A stretch of 54,080 nt of DNA from Candidatus Gastranaerophilales bacterium (GTDB taxonomy: Bacteria > Cyanobacteriota > Vampirovibrionia > Gastranaerophilales > Gastranaerophilaceae). Each line of letters begins with the position of its first letter. The first letter of the stretch is position 1. Positions 17,070-25,173 of the stretch are shown here, piece after piece. Location: NCBI GenBank assembly GCA_944323365.1, contig CALUSG010000050.1, positions 1 through 54,080 on the forward strand. Direction: 5' to 3'. The notes beneath the pieces were generated by a model. The model was not told the DNA's origin and did not search any database. It worked only from the letters and a program-made list of their open reading frames with translations. The translations under genes and the position numbers were made by a program.

Positions 17070-17478
17070 TAGACTTCTCCTGATTTTTTAAACTTTTAAG
17101 AAATTCATCATAATTTCTGATATATTCTTTTTCATCATAAAATTCATTTGCTAGAACCATTAATTTACAACCATAGGAAAAATGCCTCATTTCTCGCCAC
17201 ATATTTTTGCCTATGTATAATCCTACATCAGGTCGGTTAAGCCATAGTTCTTCTCTTGTTTTACCGTCATCAAGAACAAATTGACAAGACCCGTCTATTG
17301 CTATAATAATTTGCTCTAAGTTTTTATGTGCATGTTTTCCTCTTTCAAAATCAGGAATTGTATCATAAATATAGTAAACTCTTTTTATTGCAAAAGGAAT
17401 ATTTTTATTGTTCTCTAATGAAATTAGCTTGCCTCTTTCATCGCCGAACACTTTCATATTAATTAATTTATAGTTCAA
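17059..17478 (-). CDS. fdtA: dTDP-4-keto-6-deoxyglucose 3,4-ketoisomerase (FdtA/QdtA-like)
   Basis: A 139-residue single cupin of the WxcM-like family. FGDERGKLISLE, RVYYIYDT and RGKHAHKNLEQIIIAIDG (paired His in HAH) are the FdtA/QdtA signature, and IGKNMWREMRHFS is in the expected place. The enzyme moves the keto group of RmlB's product from C4 to C3, which an FdtB/QdtB aminotransferase then aminates. That partner is at 2778-3863, not adjacent. Whether the product is the galacto (Fuc3N) or gluco (Qui3N) form cannot be decided here. Confidence 0.85.
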   Translation of the reverse strand: MNYKLINMKVFGDERGKLISLENNKNIPFAIKRVYYIYDTIPDFERGKHAHKNLEQIIIAIDGSCQFVLDDGKTREELWLNRPDVGLYIGKNMWREMRHFSYGCKLMVLANEFYDEKEYIRNYDEFLKSLKNQEKSNAI

Positions 17479-18475
17479 GTTCCCTCCTTTTTTGTTTTAT
17501 AAATAATTTGCGTTTAATTATGTTATAAGATGGAATTTTGTGATATTCTTGCCAACTCTCAAAGTCTAAATATTTTAAAATAAAATATTCGTCCTTATGA
17601 TGAAAAAGAAATTTTATATCATCATCAATACTGTTGATAAAATTTTTAAAGTTATTAAAAGCTATTTCTGCAGGTAATTCTGCCCTGTGATTTTTGTAAA
17701 AATGACGGTGCTGACAAATTCCCCAGTAATAAACTGGCCATTTTTTGGTTTCCCACATATCTGATTTAATTAAAAATTCTTTGACAGTATTCCATGCTTT
17801 CATATATGTTTTATAGTGTATAGCCCATTGTTTTTCTTTGTGAGAAACGGAATTTTGTCGTACTCTGTAATAATAAACATTTAAATTTGTTTCAATCGGT
17901 TGTTTTGCATTACAACTAATTTGCCAGGATAGACAACTATCTTGATAGTCACACATTTTTTCAGGGAAAATTACATTTTTGTATAATGACTTTTTGAAAA
18001 ATTTATATGGCATCATATAATTATTAAATTTTTTATGCGTTAGAGTTTTGTATTTATAGACTTTTATTCTGCGTTTTTTATATTGTTTGGTATCATCAAT
18101 AAATTCAGTAATTTTTTTGCAATAAACAAGATCATAATTTTTATTCCGTACAAATTTTATTAATTTTTCAATAGCTTTTAAATTAAGCCAGTCGTCATTA
18201 TCTAACAGGTAAATCCATTCCCCTTGAGCTTCTTTAACAGCTTTTTCATAAGCTTTTGCAATCCCGCTGTTTTCCTGAGAAAATACTTTAACTCTGTTAT
18301 CATTTGCTTTATACTTGTTAAGTATATCCAAAGAATTGTCCGTTGAACCGTCATTTACGCAAATTACTTCAATATTTTTATATGTTTGGTTTATACAACT
18401 GTCCAAACACTGTTCAAGATATTTTTCAGCGTTATATACCGGTATAAGGATTGAAACTAATGGGTTTGTTGTCAT
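17468..18475 (-). CDS. Glycosyltransferase family 2
   Basis: A 335-residue GT2 with VSILIPVYNAEKYLEQCLDS at the start, VICVNDGSTDNS for the nucleotide, and YLLDNDDWL as the DxD region near residue 95. The basic C-terminus (KRKLFIKQKRREL) may touch the membrane. It is placed between the CDP-ribitol synthase and fdtA genes with short spacing. Sugar specificity is unknown. Confidence 0.9.
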   Translation of the reverse strand: MTTNPLVSILIPVYNAEKYLEQCLDSCINQTYKNIEVICVNDGSTDNSLDILNKYKANDNRVKVFSQENSGIAKAYEKAVKEAQGEWIYLLDNDDWLNLKAIEKLIKFVRNKNYDLVYCKKITEFIDDTKQYKKRRIKVYKYKTLTHKKFNNYMMPYKFFKKSLYKNVIFPEKMCDYQDSCLSWQISCNAKQPIETNLNVYYYRVRQNSVSHKEKQWAIHYKTYMKAWNTVKEFLIKSDMWETKKWPVYYWGICQHRHFYKNHRAELPAEIAFNNFKNFINSIDDDIKFLFHHKDEYFILKYLDFESWQEYHKIPSYNIIKRKLFIKQKRRELEL

Positions 18476-18476
18476 A

Positions 18477-19817
18477 CTATCTCCGTTTTACATCGATTAC
18501 CTGTCCTGTATAATCAGAAAGCAATGTATTTAAACATGCTTCAGCGACGGTTTCGGCTTTTAAAAGTGTATCTTCAGGTTCTTTGCCAAAATTTTCAAGC
18601 CTCATTGGAGTAGCTGTTCTTTCAGGATTGATTACGTTTATATTTATATGTTCATTTTCCCATTCTTCAGCAAGTGCTTGGGTAAGATTTACTATTGCTG
18701 CTTTAGTTGATGAATATATTGAGTATAATGCTCGGCCTCTTGTATATGAACTTGAGGTAAAGAAAATAAGACTTCCCTTGTTTAAATATTTTGGGGCTAA
18801 TTGTGCTATATTTACACATCCCATATAATTAATTTTTACTTCTTCTATTATATCATCAATTTCACGACAGTTAAGTTTTCCCATCCTTAACAATCCTGCT
18901 GTATTTACTATATAGTCAATTTTATTTTCTTTTGAATAAACTTCGTCAAGAGCTTTTTGTATTTGTTTAAATTCTGTTACATCCACTCCGGTTTTTCTTG
19001 AAAAACCATAAATTTTTGCACCGTAATCTTTTGCCATTTCTGAAATAGCTTTACCAATACCCTTGCTTGCACCAAATATTACTAAAACTTTGTCTTTCAA
19101 TTTTGATAAATCATTTTTTGGAGCATTGATACTATTTAATTGAAATAATTTGTCAGCTATTGCTACATCAATCGGATAAGTTATTTTTCTGTTAAAATCA
19201 TCGCCGTTAATAACATAAACATCTGCAAGCTTAAGTTTTACAATTAAACCGCAATCATCAGTGACGGTTATATTGTTATTATTTGCAAGTTCGTGTGCTT
19301 TCCTGATTAGCTGCAACTCAAAGGCTTGAGGAGTTTGACCGCGTTTTAGATATTTCCGTTCGGGAATCTCTTCAATTATATTTTTGTTATCCACTTTTAC
19401 AATTGTATCAGCAGAGTTTATTGCAACATCTACAGCTTTATAACTATCAAGTGCGGATATACATTCGTCAATTATTTTTGATTGTAAAAATGGTCTTACT
19501 GCATCATGTATTAAAACTTTACCATTTTCTTCTTCTATTGAAGATACACCGATATATGAACTTTCTCGTCTTGTCTTTCCGCCAGCTAGAATCTTTTTTA
19601 CTTTTTTGAAGTCGTTTCGTTTTATTATATCCTCTGTTAAAGATATGTAATCAGGGTTTGAAACAATTATTATTTCATCTATACCCGTGTGTTTGTCAAA
19701 AGTGTTTATTGTGTGCTCTAATACAGTTTTCCCTGCAATTTTTACAAATTGTTTTGGTATATCAAGACCGGTTCTTTCACCTTTCCCTGAGGCTAATATT
19801 ATTGCATATGTTTTCAT
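18477..19817 (-). CDS. Bifunctional CDP-ribitol synthase (IspD-like cytidylyltransferase + SDR), Bcs1/Acs1-like
   Basis: A 446-residue two-domain protein. Residues 1 to about 225 form an IspD-type cytidylyltransferase: GKGERTGLDIPKQF (10-23), HDAVRP (104-109), QTPQAF (161-166), TVTDDCG. Residues about 240-446 form an SDR with GASKGIG (249-255) and catalytic YSSTKAA. This order is that of Haemophilus Bcs1/Acs1, in which the SDR reduces ribulose-5-phosphate and the other domain makes CDP-ribitol. A plain IspD of the MEP pathway has no SDR. The next upstream gene is LicD, sharing ATGA, which suggests that CDP-ribitol is used by that transferase. Confidence 0.8.
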   Translation of the reverse strand: MKTYAIILASGKGERTGLDIPKQFVKIAGKTVLEHTINTFDKHTGIDEIIIVSNPDYISLTEDIIKRNDFKKVKKILAGGKTRRESSYIGVSSIEEENGKVLIHDAVRPFLQSKIIDECISALDSYKAVDVAINSADTIVKVDNKNIIEEIPERKYLKRGQTPQAFELQLIRKAHELANNNNITVTDDCGLIVKLKLADVYVINGDDFNRKITYPIDVAIADKLFQLNSINAPKNDLSKLKDKVLVIFGASKGIGKAISEMAKDYGAKIYGFSRKTGVDVTEFKQIQKALDEVYSKENKIDYIVNTAGLLRMGKLNCREIDDIIEEVKINYMGCVNIAQLAPKYLNKGSLIFFTSSSYTRGRALYSIYSSTKAAIVNLTQALAEEWENEHININVINPERTATPMRLENFGKEPEDTLLKAETVAEACLNTLLSDYTGQVIDVKRR

Positions 19818-20755
19818 TTTAAAACCTCTTTATACGTTTCTATAAATTTTTCGATATTTGCTATAGTTGAAGGTGTTATTCTTTTTTGTATATCCTTATG
19901 CAATTTTGTCATTGATGGCGGAAATTTCATATAATCACCATAATTTTCAAATAATACTGTTGAAATTTTATTCGGGGCAAAATATTTTTTGCCTTCAAAT
20001 TCTATTCTTTGTAAAGGAAATATCCAATCTCTTTTATAATAGCTCAAGTGCCAAACTTTGGTTTCTATAGCTCTAAACATACTTGCATTTTTATCAGGCA
20101 TATTATTTTCCATTACTATTTCATCACGAAGTTTTTTAATTTCTTCATATGAATTTTTTACCCCAAAATTTGGTATTCCTGTTCGTTTCTTATAATATTT
20201 AATATATTTTTTTGCTTTTCCTATTTTTTTAAACAGTTCTTTTTCTTCTTTTTCTGTTTCAATATTTTTGTAATAATAGTCTAATGGGAAAATGTCAAGT
20301 TGGATTGGTGTATTTTTATAATAAATTCGAAGACAGTCTGTTATAGAATACTCAAATCTTTGTCCTTTAAATAGGTTATCAATAATGGCTATTAATTTTT
20401 CATAATCATCACGCAACATGCATATATCTAAATCATCATCCCAGGGGATAAATCCTTTGTGTCTTACTGCTCCAAGTAAAGTTCCGTAATTTATCCAATA
20501 TGTTAAATTGTTTTGTTCGCAAAGTTTTGTAATTATATGTAAAAGAATAGCATCCGCTTCCTGTATAAGCCTTAAAATCCCTGCGGCTTTCGGTACTTTT
20601 GTTATATCAGTAGTTAATCTTTGAAAAGCCTGTATTTGTTTTAATTCAAAAATTACAGAATTTAGCGGAAATTTTATACCTGAAATTTGTATAAATTTTT
20701 GCCCTCTTTTATCATTTTGTACACTAAATAAAAATTTGATTATTTTTCTTATCAT
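19814..20755 (-). CDS. LicD/FKRP-family phospho-transferase
   Basis: A 313-residue protein with the LicD core at residues 87-120: YWINYGTLLGAVRHKGFIPW followed by DDDLDI, the nucleotidyltransferase-fold motif with metal-binding Asp residues. Family members move phosphocholine (LicD) or ribitol-phosphate (animal fukutin/FKRP) from a CDP donor to a sugar. Here it is translationally coupled to a CDP-ribitol synthase, so ribitol-phosphate is the best guess for the group transferred. No signal peptide or membrane segment is evident. It is the first gene of the right sugar operon. Confidence 0.85.
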   Translation of the reverse strand: MIRKIIKFLFSVQNDKRGQKFIQISGIKFPLNSVIFELKQIQAFQRLTTDITKVPKAAGILRLIQEADAILLHIITKLCEQNNLTYWINYGTLLGAVRHKGFIPWDDDLDICMLRDDYEKLIAIIDNLFKGQRFEYSITDCLRIYYKNTPIQLDIFPLDYYYKNIETEKEEKELFKKIGKAKKYIKYYKKRTGIPNFGVKNSYEEIKKLRDEIVMENNMPDKNASMFRAIETKVWHLSYYKRDWIFPLQRIEFEGKKYFAPNKISTVLFENYGDYMKFPPSMTKLHKDIQKRITPSTIANIEKFIETYKEVLK

Positions 20756-20773
20756 AAAATTTATCCCTTTTTC

Positions 20774-20801
20774 ATTTTACGATAAGAAAACTAATTAACA
20801 A
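20774..20801 (-). promoter_or_regulatory. Promoter of the right polysaccharide operon
   Basis: On the minus strand, TTGTTA, a 16-base spacer and TAAAAT lie 18 bases before the licD start. The genes from 20755 down to 13154 are close or overlapping, so one transcript is likely. Confidence 0.5.
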
Positions 20802-20843
20802 TTAATTATTTGAAAAAATGATATATTCTGTAATATAACTTAA

Positions 20844-21512
20844 TTAAACTAAACCCTCTTTTAATGCTTTAACAGCGGCCTGGGTTCTATCATCTACTAC
20901 TAATTTTTGGATAATATTGCAAACATGTGCTTTTGCGGTATGTTCTGAAATTGTAAGTTCTTGTGCAATTTCGTTGTTTGATTTACCGTCAACAATAAGT
21001 TTTAGTACTTCATATTCTCGTTGAGTAAGATTTGCATGTTGTTCTTTAAACATGGCCCGTGACATTTGTCTAGGCGGAATTACACCACAGTTTTTTTCTC
21101 TTAAAATTGGTACAACTTGCGGATCAAGCCACATTGCACCTTCTTTAACTGTTTTGATAATCATTTTTAATACTTCTATATTAATGTCTTTTAAAACATA
21201 AGCACATGCTCCGGCTTCTAATGCAGCAATTACCTCATCTTCACTTATATGGGAGGTTAAGATAATTACTTTTGCATTATTGTTTATTTCAAGAATTTTT
21301 TTTGTAGCTTCTATCCCTGAAATATCAGGTAGGCCTATATCCATTAAAACTATATCAGGATGTGTAATTTTATATTTTTCGACTGCCTCTTTGCCGCTTT
21401 GGGCTTCTGAAGTTACTTCTAGTTCGCTTAGCTCTTCAAATAAAGATTTAAGACCTACGCGCATTAATTTATGATCCTCTACTAATAATATTTTTATAGG
21501 CGGGTTATTCAT
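20844..21512 (-). CDS. NarL/FixJ-type response regulator
   Basis: About 222 residues. The start is ATG 21512, because AGAGGAGG lies just upstream; the in-frame start at 21557 has none. The receiver domain shows ILLVEDHKLMRVGLKSL (acidic pocket), phospho-acceptor Asp in DIVLMDIGLPD, and Thr/Lys in ILTSH and YVLKD. The C-terminal LuxR helix-turn-helix reads LTQREYEVLKLIVDGKSNNEIAQELTIS as two adjacent pieces. No histidine kinase gene is in the window, so it is an orphan locally. It is read toward the sugar operon but separated by 88 bp with a separate promoter. It could control that operon or the divergent pilin gene, but no evidence decides. Confidence 0.92.
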   Translation of the reverse strand: MNNPPIKILLVEDHKLMRVGLKSLFEELSELEVTSEAQSGKEAVEKYKITHPDIVLMDIGLPDISGIEATKKILEINNNAKVIILTSHISEDEVIAALEAGACAYVLKDINIEVLKMIIKTVKEGAMWLDPQVVPILREKNCGVIPPRQMSRAMFKEQHANLTQREYEVLKLIVDGKSNNEIAQELTISEHTAKAHVCNIIQKLVVDDRTQAAVKALKEGLV

Positions 21513-21645
21513 AATTTTCCTCCTCTTTATATATGTTATATGACTTCTAAAGCTCACATTTAACCCCTGATTTCCAAAATCAAAAGACTATATTCTGTTT
21601 TTATATTTATGAAACATTATTTGGATTAAAATGGAATTTAATTTG

Positions 21646-21674
21646 TTGCACAAAATCGGAATATCATTTATAAT
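21646..21674 (+). promoter_or_regulatory. Strong sigma70-type promoter of the pilin locus
   Basis: TTGCAC, a 17-base spacer and a perfect TATAAT lie 31 bases before ATG 21706. This is among the best promoters in the window, so the locus is probably well transcribed even though its frame is broken. Confidence 0.7.
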
Positions 21675-21705
21675 GTGTATCGTAAATATTAAAAGGAGAA
21701 AGCGA

Positions 21706-21753
21706 ATGAAGTACATGAAAAAATTTGAAAACGGGGGGGGGCATCTTCTCTAA
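21706..21753 (+). other. Translated leader ended by a frameshift at a G9 tract
   Basis: ATG 21706 has an AAAGGAGA Shine-Dalgarno at ideal distance. The frame MKYMKKFENGGGHLL ends at TAA 21751-21753, directly after the G9 tract. With one more G, or two fewer, it would continue as GGGASSLSRYSAGFDRYPY into the pilin frame that is otherwise entered at ATG 21789. The signals therefore point to 21706 as the native start of the pilin gene. Confidence 0.65.
21733..21741. repeat. Homopolymer G9 in the pilin leader
   Basis: Nine consecutive G lie within the first 12 codons after the well-supported start. Ten or seven G would join the leader to the pilin coding sequence. Confidence 0.9.
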
Positions 21754-21788
21754 GTAGATATAGTGCGGGATTTGACAGGTATCCTTAT

Positions 21789-22499
21789 ATGAACTATAAC
21801 ATAAATATGAGAAATTATAGTTTAAAGAGAGCTTTTACGCTTGCAGAGGTATTGATTACATTAGGTATAATAGGTGTTGTAGCTGCAATGACAATACCGA
21901 CGCTTATTTCTAATTACAAGAAAAGTGTTGTTGAAAGTCAGTTAAAAAAAGTTAATTCAACTTTAGCTCAAGTATTTGTGCGCTCTGAATTTGAAAACGG
22001 CCAAATGGGAAATATGGTTGCCAGTCCGGAAAATGCTGAGAAGTTTTTTGTGAATTATTGGAAACCTTATTTAAAAATATCCAAAATGTGTGAAACTTAC
22101 AGTGACTGCGGGTATGATTCAAATTTTGCTTTTGTAAAACCGGACGGCACAAGAGATGATTTGGTTGTAATACATGGCAGCAGACGTGCATTTATAGGAA
22201 TGGACGGATTTATATATATTGTTTGTTTATATACTGTATCGGATGCGACCGGGCTTCCAAAATCTGATACAAGTATTATAATTGTGGATTTAAATGCATC
22301 TGCGCCTCCAAATAAATTTGGACAGGATGTTTTTGTATTTGAATATGTTTCAGGGAAGTCTGTATTCCCGCGTCGAAGCGGTTATACGGATGAGGAAATA
22401 AAAGCAGACTGCTCAGCCACGGGCAGAGGGCTTGCTTGTGCTGAGCTTATCAGACGCAATGGCTGGAAAATTCCTGACGATTATCCTATAAAGTTTTAA
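21789..22499 (+). CDS. Type IV pilin-like / pseudopilin protein (prepilin-type N-terminus)
   Basis: 236 residues from ATG 21789. KRAFTLAEVLITLGIIGVVA at residues about 14-33 is a class III signal peptide plus hydrophobic pilin helix, with cleavage expected before the Phe and Glu+5 present. The C-terminal globular part has several Cys (MCETYSDCGYDS and ADCSATGRGLACAEL) that could form disulfides. ATG 21789 has only a weak Shine-Dalgarno, while a strong one serves ATG 21706 in a different phase across the G9 tract. Expression from 21789 would need reinitiation. A full-length product would have a leader of about 41 residues. Predicted role is in a surface pilus or secretion filament. Confidence 0.85.
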   Translation: MNYNINMRNYSLKRAFTLAEVLITLGIIGVVAAMTIPTLISNYKKSVVESQLKKVNSTLAQVFVRSEFENGQMGNMVASPENAEKFFVNYWKPYLKISKMCETYSDCGYDSNFAFVKPDGTRDDLVVIHGSRRAFIGMDGFIYIVCLYTVSDATGLPKSDTSIIIVDLNASAPPNKFGQDVFVFEYVSGKSVFPRRSGYTDEEIKADCSATGRGLACAELIRRNGWKIPDDYPIKF

Positions 22500-22584
22500 A
22501 TCTTAATAAAAAATTAAACATCATAGGGTAGAAATTTCATTCTTTTTGGTTTACAATGTTGTAGATAAGAAAAAGGGATGAGAA

Positions 22585-24201
22585 ATGAAATACTCCAAAT
22601 ATTCAGTCGTAATAATAGGCAGCGGCATCGCAGGTTTATATGCAGCTTTAAAAATAGAACAGCAAACGCATTTGCATGATGGTATATTGTTGATTACAAA
22701 GTCAAAATTAGGTGAGAGTAATTCAAGGTATGCCCAGGGCGGTATGGTTGCAGTTATGAAGGATAATAAATCTGACTCAACTGAATCTCATATAACGGAT
22801 ACCATAAAAGCAGGTGCAGGGCTGAGTGAATTTAATACGGTCAAATTTATTTCCGAAAACTCCGATGCTGTTGTAAAAGATTTACTGAAATTTGGGGTTG
22901 AATTTGACAGAGATGAGAATAACAATCTTTGTTTTACAAAAGAAGCAGCACACAGCGTAAGAAGAATTCTTCACTCAGGCGGTGATGCTACAGGTAAAAT
23001 GATTGAAAAAGTCCTGACAAAAGATGTATCAGAAAATCCTAATATAGATGTTTATGAACAGACAGTTGCCGTTGAGTTATTGATTGATTCAAAACAAGAA
23101 TGTAAAGGATTGATTGTTTTTAATGATTTAACAAAAGAGTATGAAACTATATATTCTTCTGCTGTAATTTTAGCAACAGGCGGATTAGGACAGTTATTTA
23201 AATATACAACAAACCCTGCGGTAGCAACGGGTGATGGTATTGCCCTTGCATATAATGCCGGAGCGGTTTTAAGAGATTTAGAGTTTATACAATTCCATCC
23301 GACAGCTTTAGCAATAGACGGCGATGAAAATAGATTTTTGATTTCCGAGGCAGTAAGAGGCGAAGGGGCAAAGCTTGTTGATGCTGATGGTATTGAGTTT
23401 ATGTACAAATATCATGAAAATCGTGAATTAGCCCCACGAGATATTGTTACTCGTGCTAATTACAATGAAATGATTAAAAATAAAGTCGATCATGTATATT
23501 TAAATGCAACTTGTATTCCTAAAGAAAAATTGGCTGAAAGATTTCCTAATATATCCAGGATTTGTTCAGAAAATGGTATAGATATCGCTCATGATTTTAT
23601 TCCGGTTGCACCTGCTGCTCATTATTCTATGGGAGGCGTAAAAACTAATTTGGAGGGCGAAACGTCGATAAAAGGCCTTTATGCTATTGGTGAAGTTGCT
23701 TCTACAGGATTGCATGGCGGAAACAGGCTCGCAAGTAATTCACTTTTAGAATGTGTGGTATGTGCCTTTAAGGTTGCGGATGTTTTGAAGAATAAAGAAT
23801 TAAAAACTCCAAAACAAATAGATTCTGACTTAAAAGCTGTAATTGATAAATATTCAAAAGATTTGTTGATGGAAGAAATTGACATAGATATTTTAAAACA
23901 TGAACTTCAAGATATAATGTGGCGTGGTGCAGGTATTTTAAGAAGTCAAAAAACTTTAACAACAGCGTTGGAAGAGATTAGCAGTTTATCTAAAAAATTC
24001 CCAAGAAGTGTTAAATGTTTAAATAAAGAAGAATACGAATTTAAAAATATGCTTATTGTTTCTAAATTAATTATTATGGCTGCTTTAGATAGAAAAGAAT
24101 CACGTGGAGCACATTATCGTCTTGATTATGTTGATACGAATGAAACAGGAGTTCATAGTTTGATTACCAAGGCAGAAGGAGAATTGAGTTTTGTTAGATA
24201 G
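22585..24201 (+). CDS. nadB: L-aspartate oxidase
   Basis: A 538-residue flavoenzyme converting aspartate to iminoaspartate, the first step of de novo NAD synthesis. It shows VVIIGSGIAGLYAALKIE (FAD-binding Rossmann), SNSRYAQGGMVAV, HSVRRILHSGGDATG, FIQFHPTALAI, REVAPRD-type RELAPRD, and GGVKTNLEG. The C-terminal helical domain is complete. GGGATGAGAA precedes the ATG. The nadC gene overlaps its end by 11 bp. NadA (quinolinate synthase) is not in this window. Confidence 0.96.
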   Translation: MKYSKYSVVIIGSGIAGLYAALKIEQQTHLHDGILLITKSKLGESNSRYAQGGMVAVMKDNKSDSTESHITDTIKAGAGLSEFNTVKFISENSDAVVKDLLKFGVEFDRDENNNLCFTKEAAHSVRRILHSGGDATGKMIEKVLTKDVSENPNIDVYEQTVAVELLIDSKQECKGLIVFNDLTKEYETIYSSAVILATGGLGQLFKYTTNPAVATGDGIALAYNAGAVLRDLEFIQFHPTALAIDGDENRFLISEAVRGEGAKLVDADGIEFMYKYHENRELAPRDIVTRANYNEMIKNKVDHVYLNATCIPKEKLAERFPNISRICSENGIDIAHDFIPVAPAAHYSMGGVKTNLEGETSIKGLYAIGEVASTGLHGGNRLASNSLLECVVCAFKVADVLKNKELKTPKQIDSDLKAVIDKYSKDLLMEEIDIDILKHELQDIMWRGAGILRSQKTLTTALEEISSLSKKFPRSVKCLNKEEYEFKNMLIVSKLIIMAALDRKESRGAHYRLDYVDTNETGVHSLITKAEGELSFVR

Positions 24202-25021
24202 TTTTTATATATATGACCATGTTAAAGAAGCTTTAAAAGAGGATATAGGCTTTGGAGATATAACAACCGATAGTTTGGCAAATGAAACAGATTATTTAAA
24301 AGGAGCACTAAATACTCGCAGTAATGGAATCCTTTGTGGTTGTGATGTGTTTAAAATGGTGTTTGCAATTTTATCTAACGATATTAAAATAAAATTCCAT
24401 TTTAAAGATGGAGATAGAATTAGTAAAGGCGATAAGATAGCTGATATAGAAGGACCTGCAAAATATATTTTAACAGGAGAACGAGTTGCGTTAAATTATA
24501 TTCAAAGAATGTCAGGAATTGCAACTGAAACGAAAAAATACCAAGAGGCCATAGGTGCTTATTCGGCTAAAATAGTGGATACAAGAAAAACAACACCTAA
24601 CTTTAGAGCATTTGAAAAGTATGCTGTTAAAATTGGCGGCGGTTCTCTTCATAGATTTAATTTGTCAGACTGTGCAATGATTAAAGATAACCATATAAGA
24701 CTTGCTGGTTCAATTACAAGAGCTGTTTCTTTGTTAAAAAATAATATTTCTCATGCTCATAAAATTGAAGTCGAATGCGATACACTAGAACAAGTCGAAG
24801 AAGCTTTAAAATCAAATGTTGATATAATTATGCTTGATAATATGGATATAAATACAATGAAAAAAGCATGTCAATTAATTAATCATAAAGCTATTGTCGA
24901 AGCCAGCGGTAATGTTAACTTAGATACAGTAAATAGTATTGCTTCTTGCGGTGTAGATATCATTTCGTCAAGTGCTATTGTAGCAAAAGCTCCTACTTTA
25001 GATTTAGCATTAGATGTTTAA
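24191..25021 (+). CDS. nadC: Nicotinate-nucleotide pyrophosphorylase (quinolinate phosphoribosyltransferase)
   Basis: A 276-residue enzyme converting quinolinate and PRPP to nicotinate mononucleotide. It shows LKEDIGFGDITTD, ERVALNYIQRMSGIAT, VDTRKTTPNFRAFEKYAVKI, GGGSLHRFNLSD, IKDNHI, IEVECDT and IMLDNM, all expected. The start is TTG 24191, inside the end of nadB. No ATG in frame precedes the conserved N-terminus, so TTG is well supported. nadBC form one operon. Confidence 0.96.
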   Translation: MLDSFYIYDHVKEALKEDIGFGDITTDSLANETDYLKGALNTRSNGILCGCDVFKMVFAILSNDIKIKFHFKDGDRISKGDKIADIEGPAKYILTGERVALNYIQRMSGIATETKKYQEAIGAYSAKIVDTRKTTPNFRAFEKYAVKIGGGSLHRFNLSDCAMIKDNHIRLAGSITRAVSLLKNNISHAHKIEVECDTLEQVEEALKSNVDIIMLDNMDINTMKKACQLINHKAIVEASGNVNLDTVNSIASCGVDIISSSAIVAKAPTLDLALDV

Positions 25022-25133
25022 TAGTGTAATCAAAACACTAATTGTAAAGTTGTTATAATATTGATATGATTGCAATTTAGTATAGAAAAAATATTATTTG
25101 TAAAGTTTTTTAAAAGATTTAGCAAAAAAAAAT

Positions 25134-25161
25134 TTGCTTTGGTTTAAAATAAATATATAAG
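25134..25161 (+). promoter_or_regulatory. Possible promoter for the 25174-26777 gene pair
   Basis: TTGCTT, a 16-base spacer and TATAAG end 12 bases before the ATG. The remaining intergenic sequence after nadC is AT-rich, with a weak AGCAAA/TTTGCT hairpin at about 25121-25138 and no clear terminator. Confidence 0.35.
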
Positions 25162-25173
25162 ATAAGGTGGAAT

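Noticed and set aside
18477-19817. Annotating this gene simply as IspD of the isoprenoid MEP pathway
   Set aside because: The fused SDR domain, the LicD neighbour and the polysaccharide context match CDP-ribitol synthesis (Bcs1/Acs1), not the MEP pathway.
22585-24201. Long minus-strand open frames inside nadB and other genes
   Set aside because: They are antisense shadows without ribosome sites, covered by a clearly conserved gene on the other strand.
25121-25138. A terminator after nadC (AGCAAA/TTTGCT hairpin)
   Set aside because: The stem is six weak pairs with an A-rich loop and no T-run, and it overlaps the likely -35 region of the next gene.
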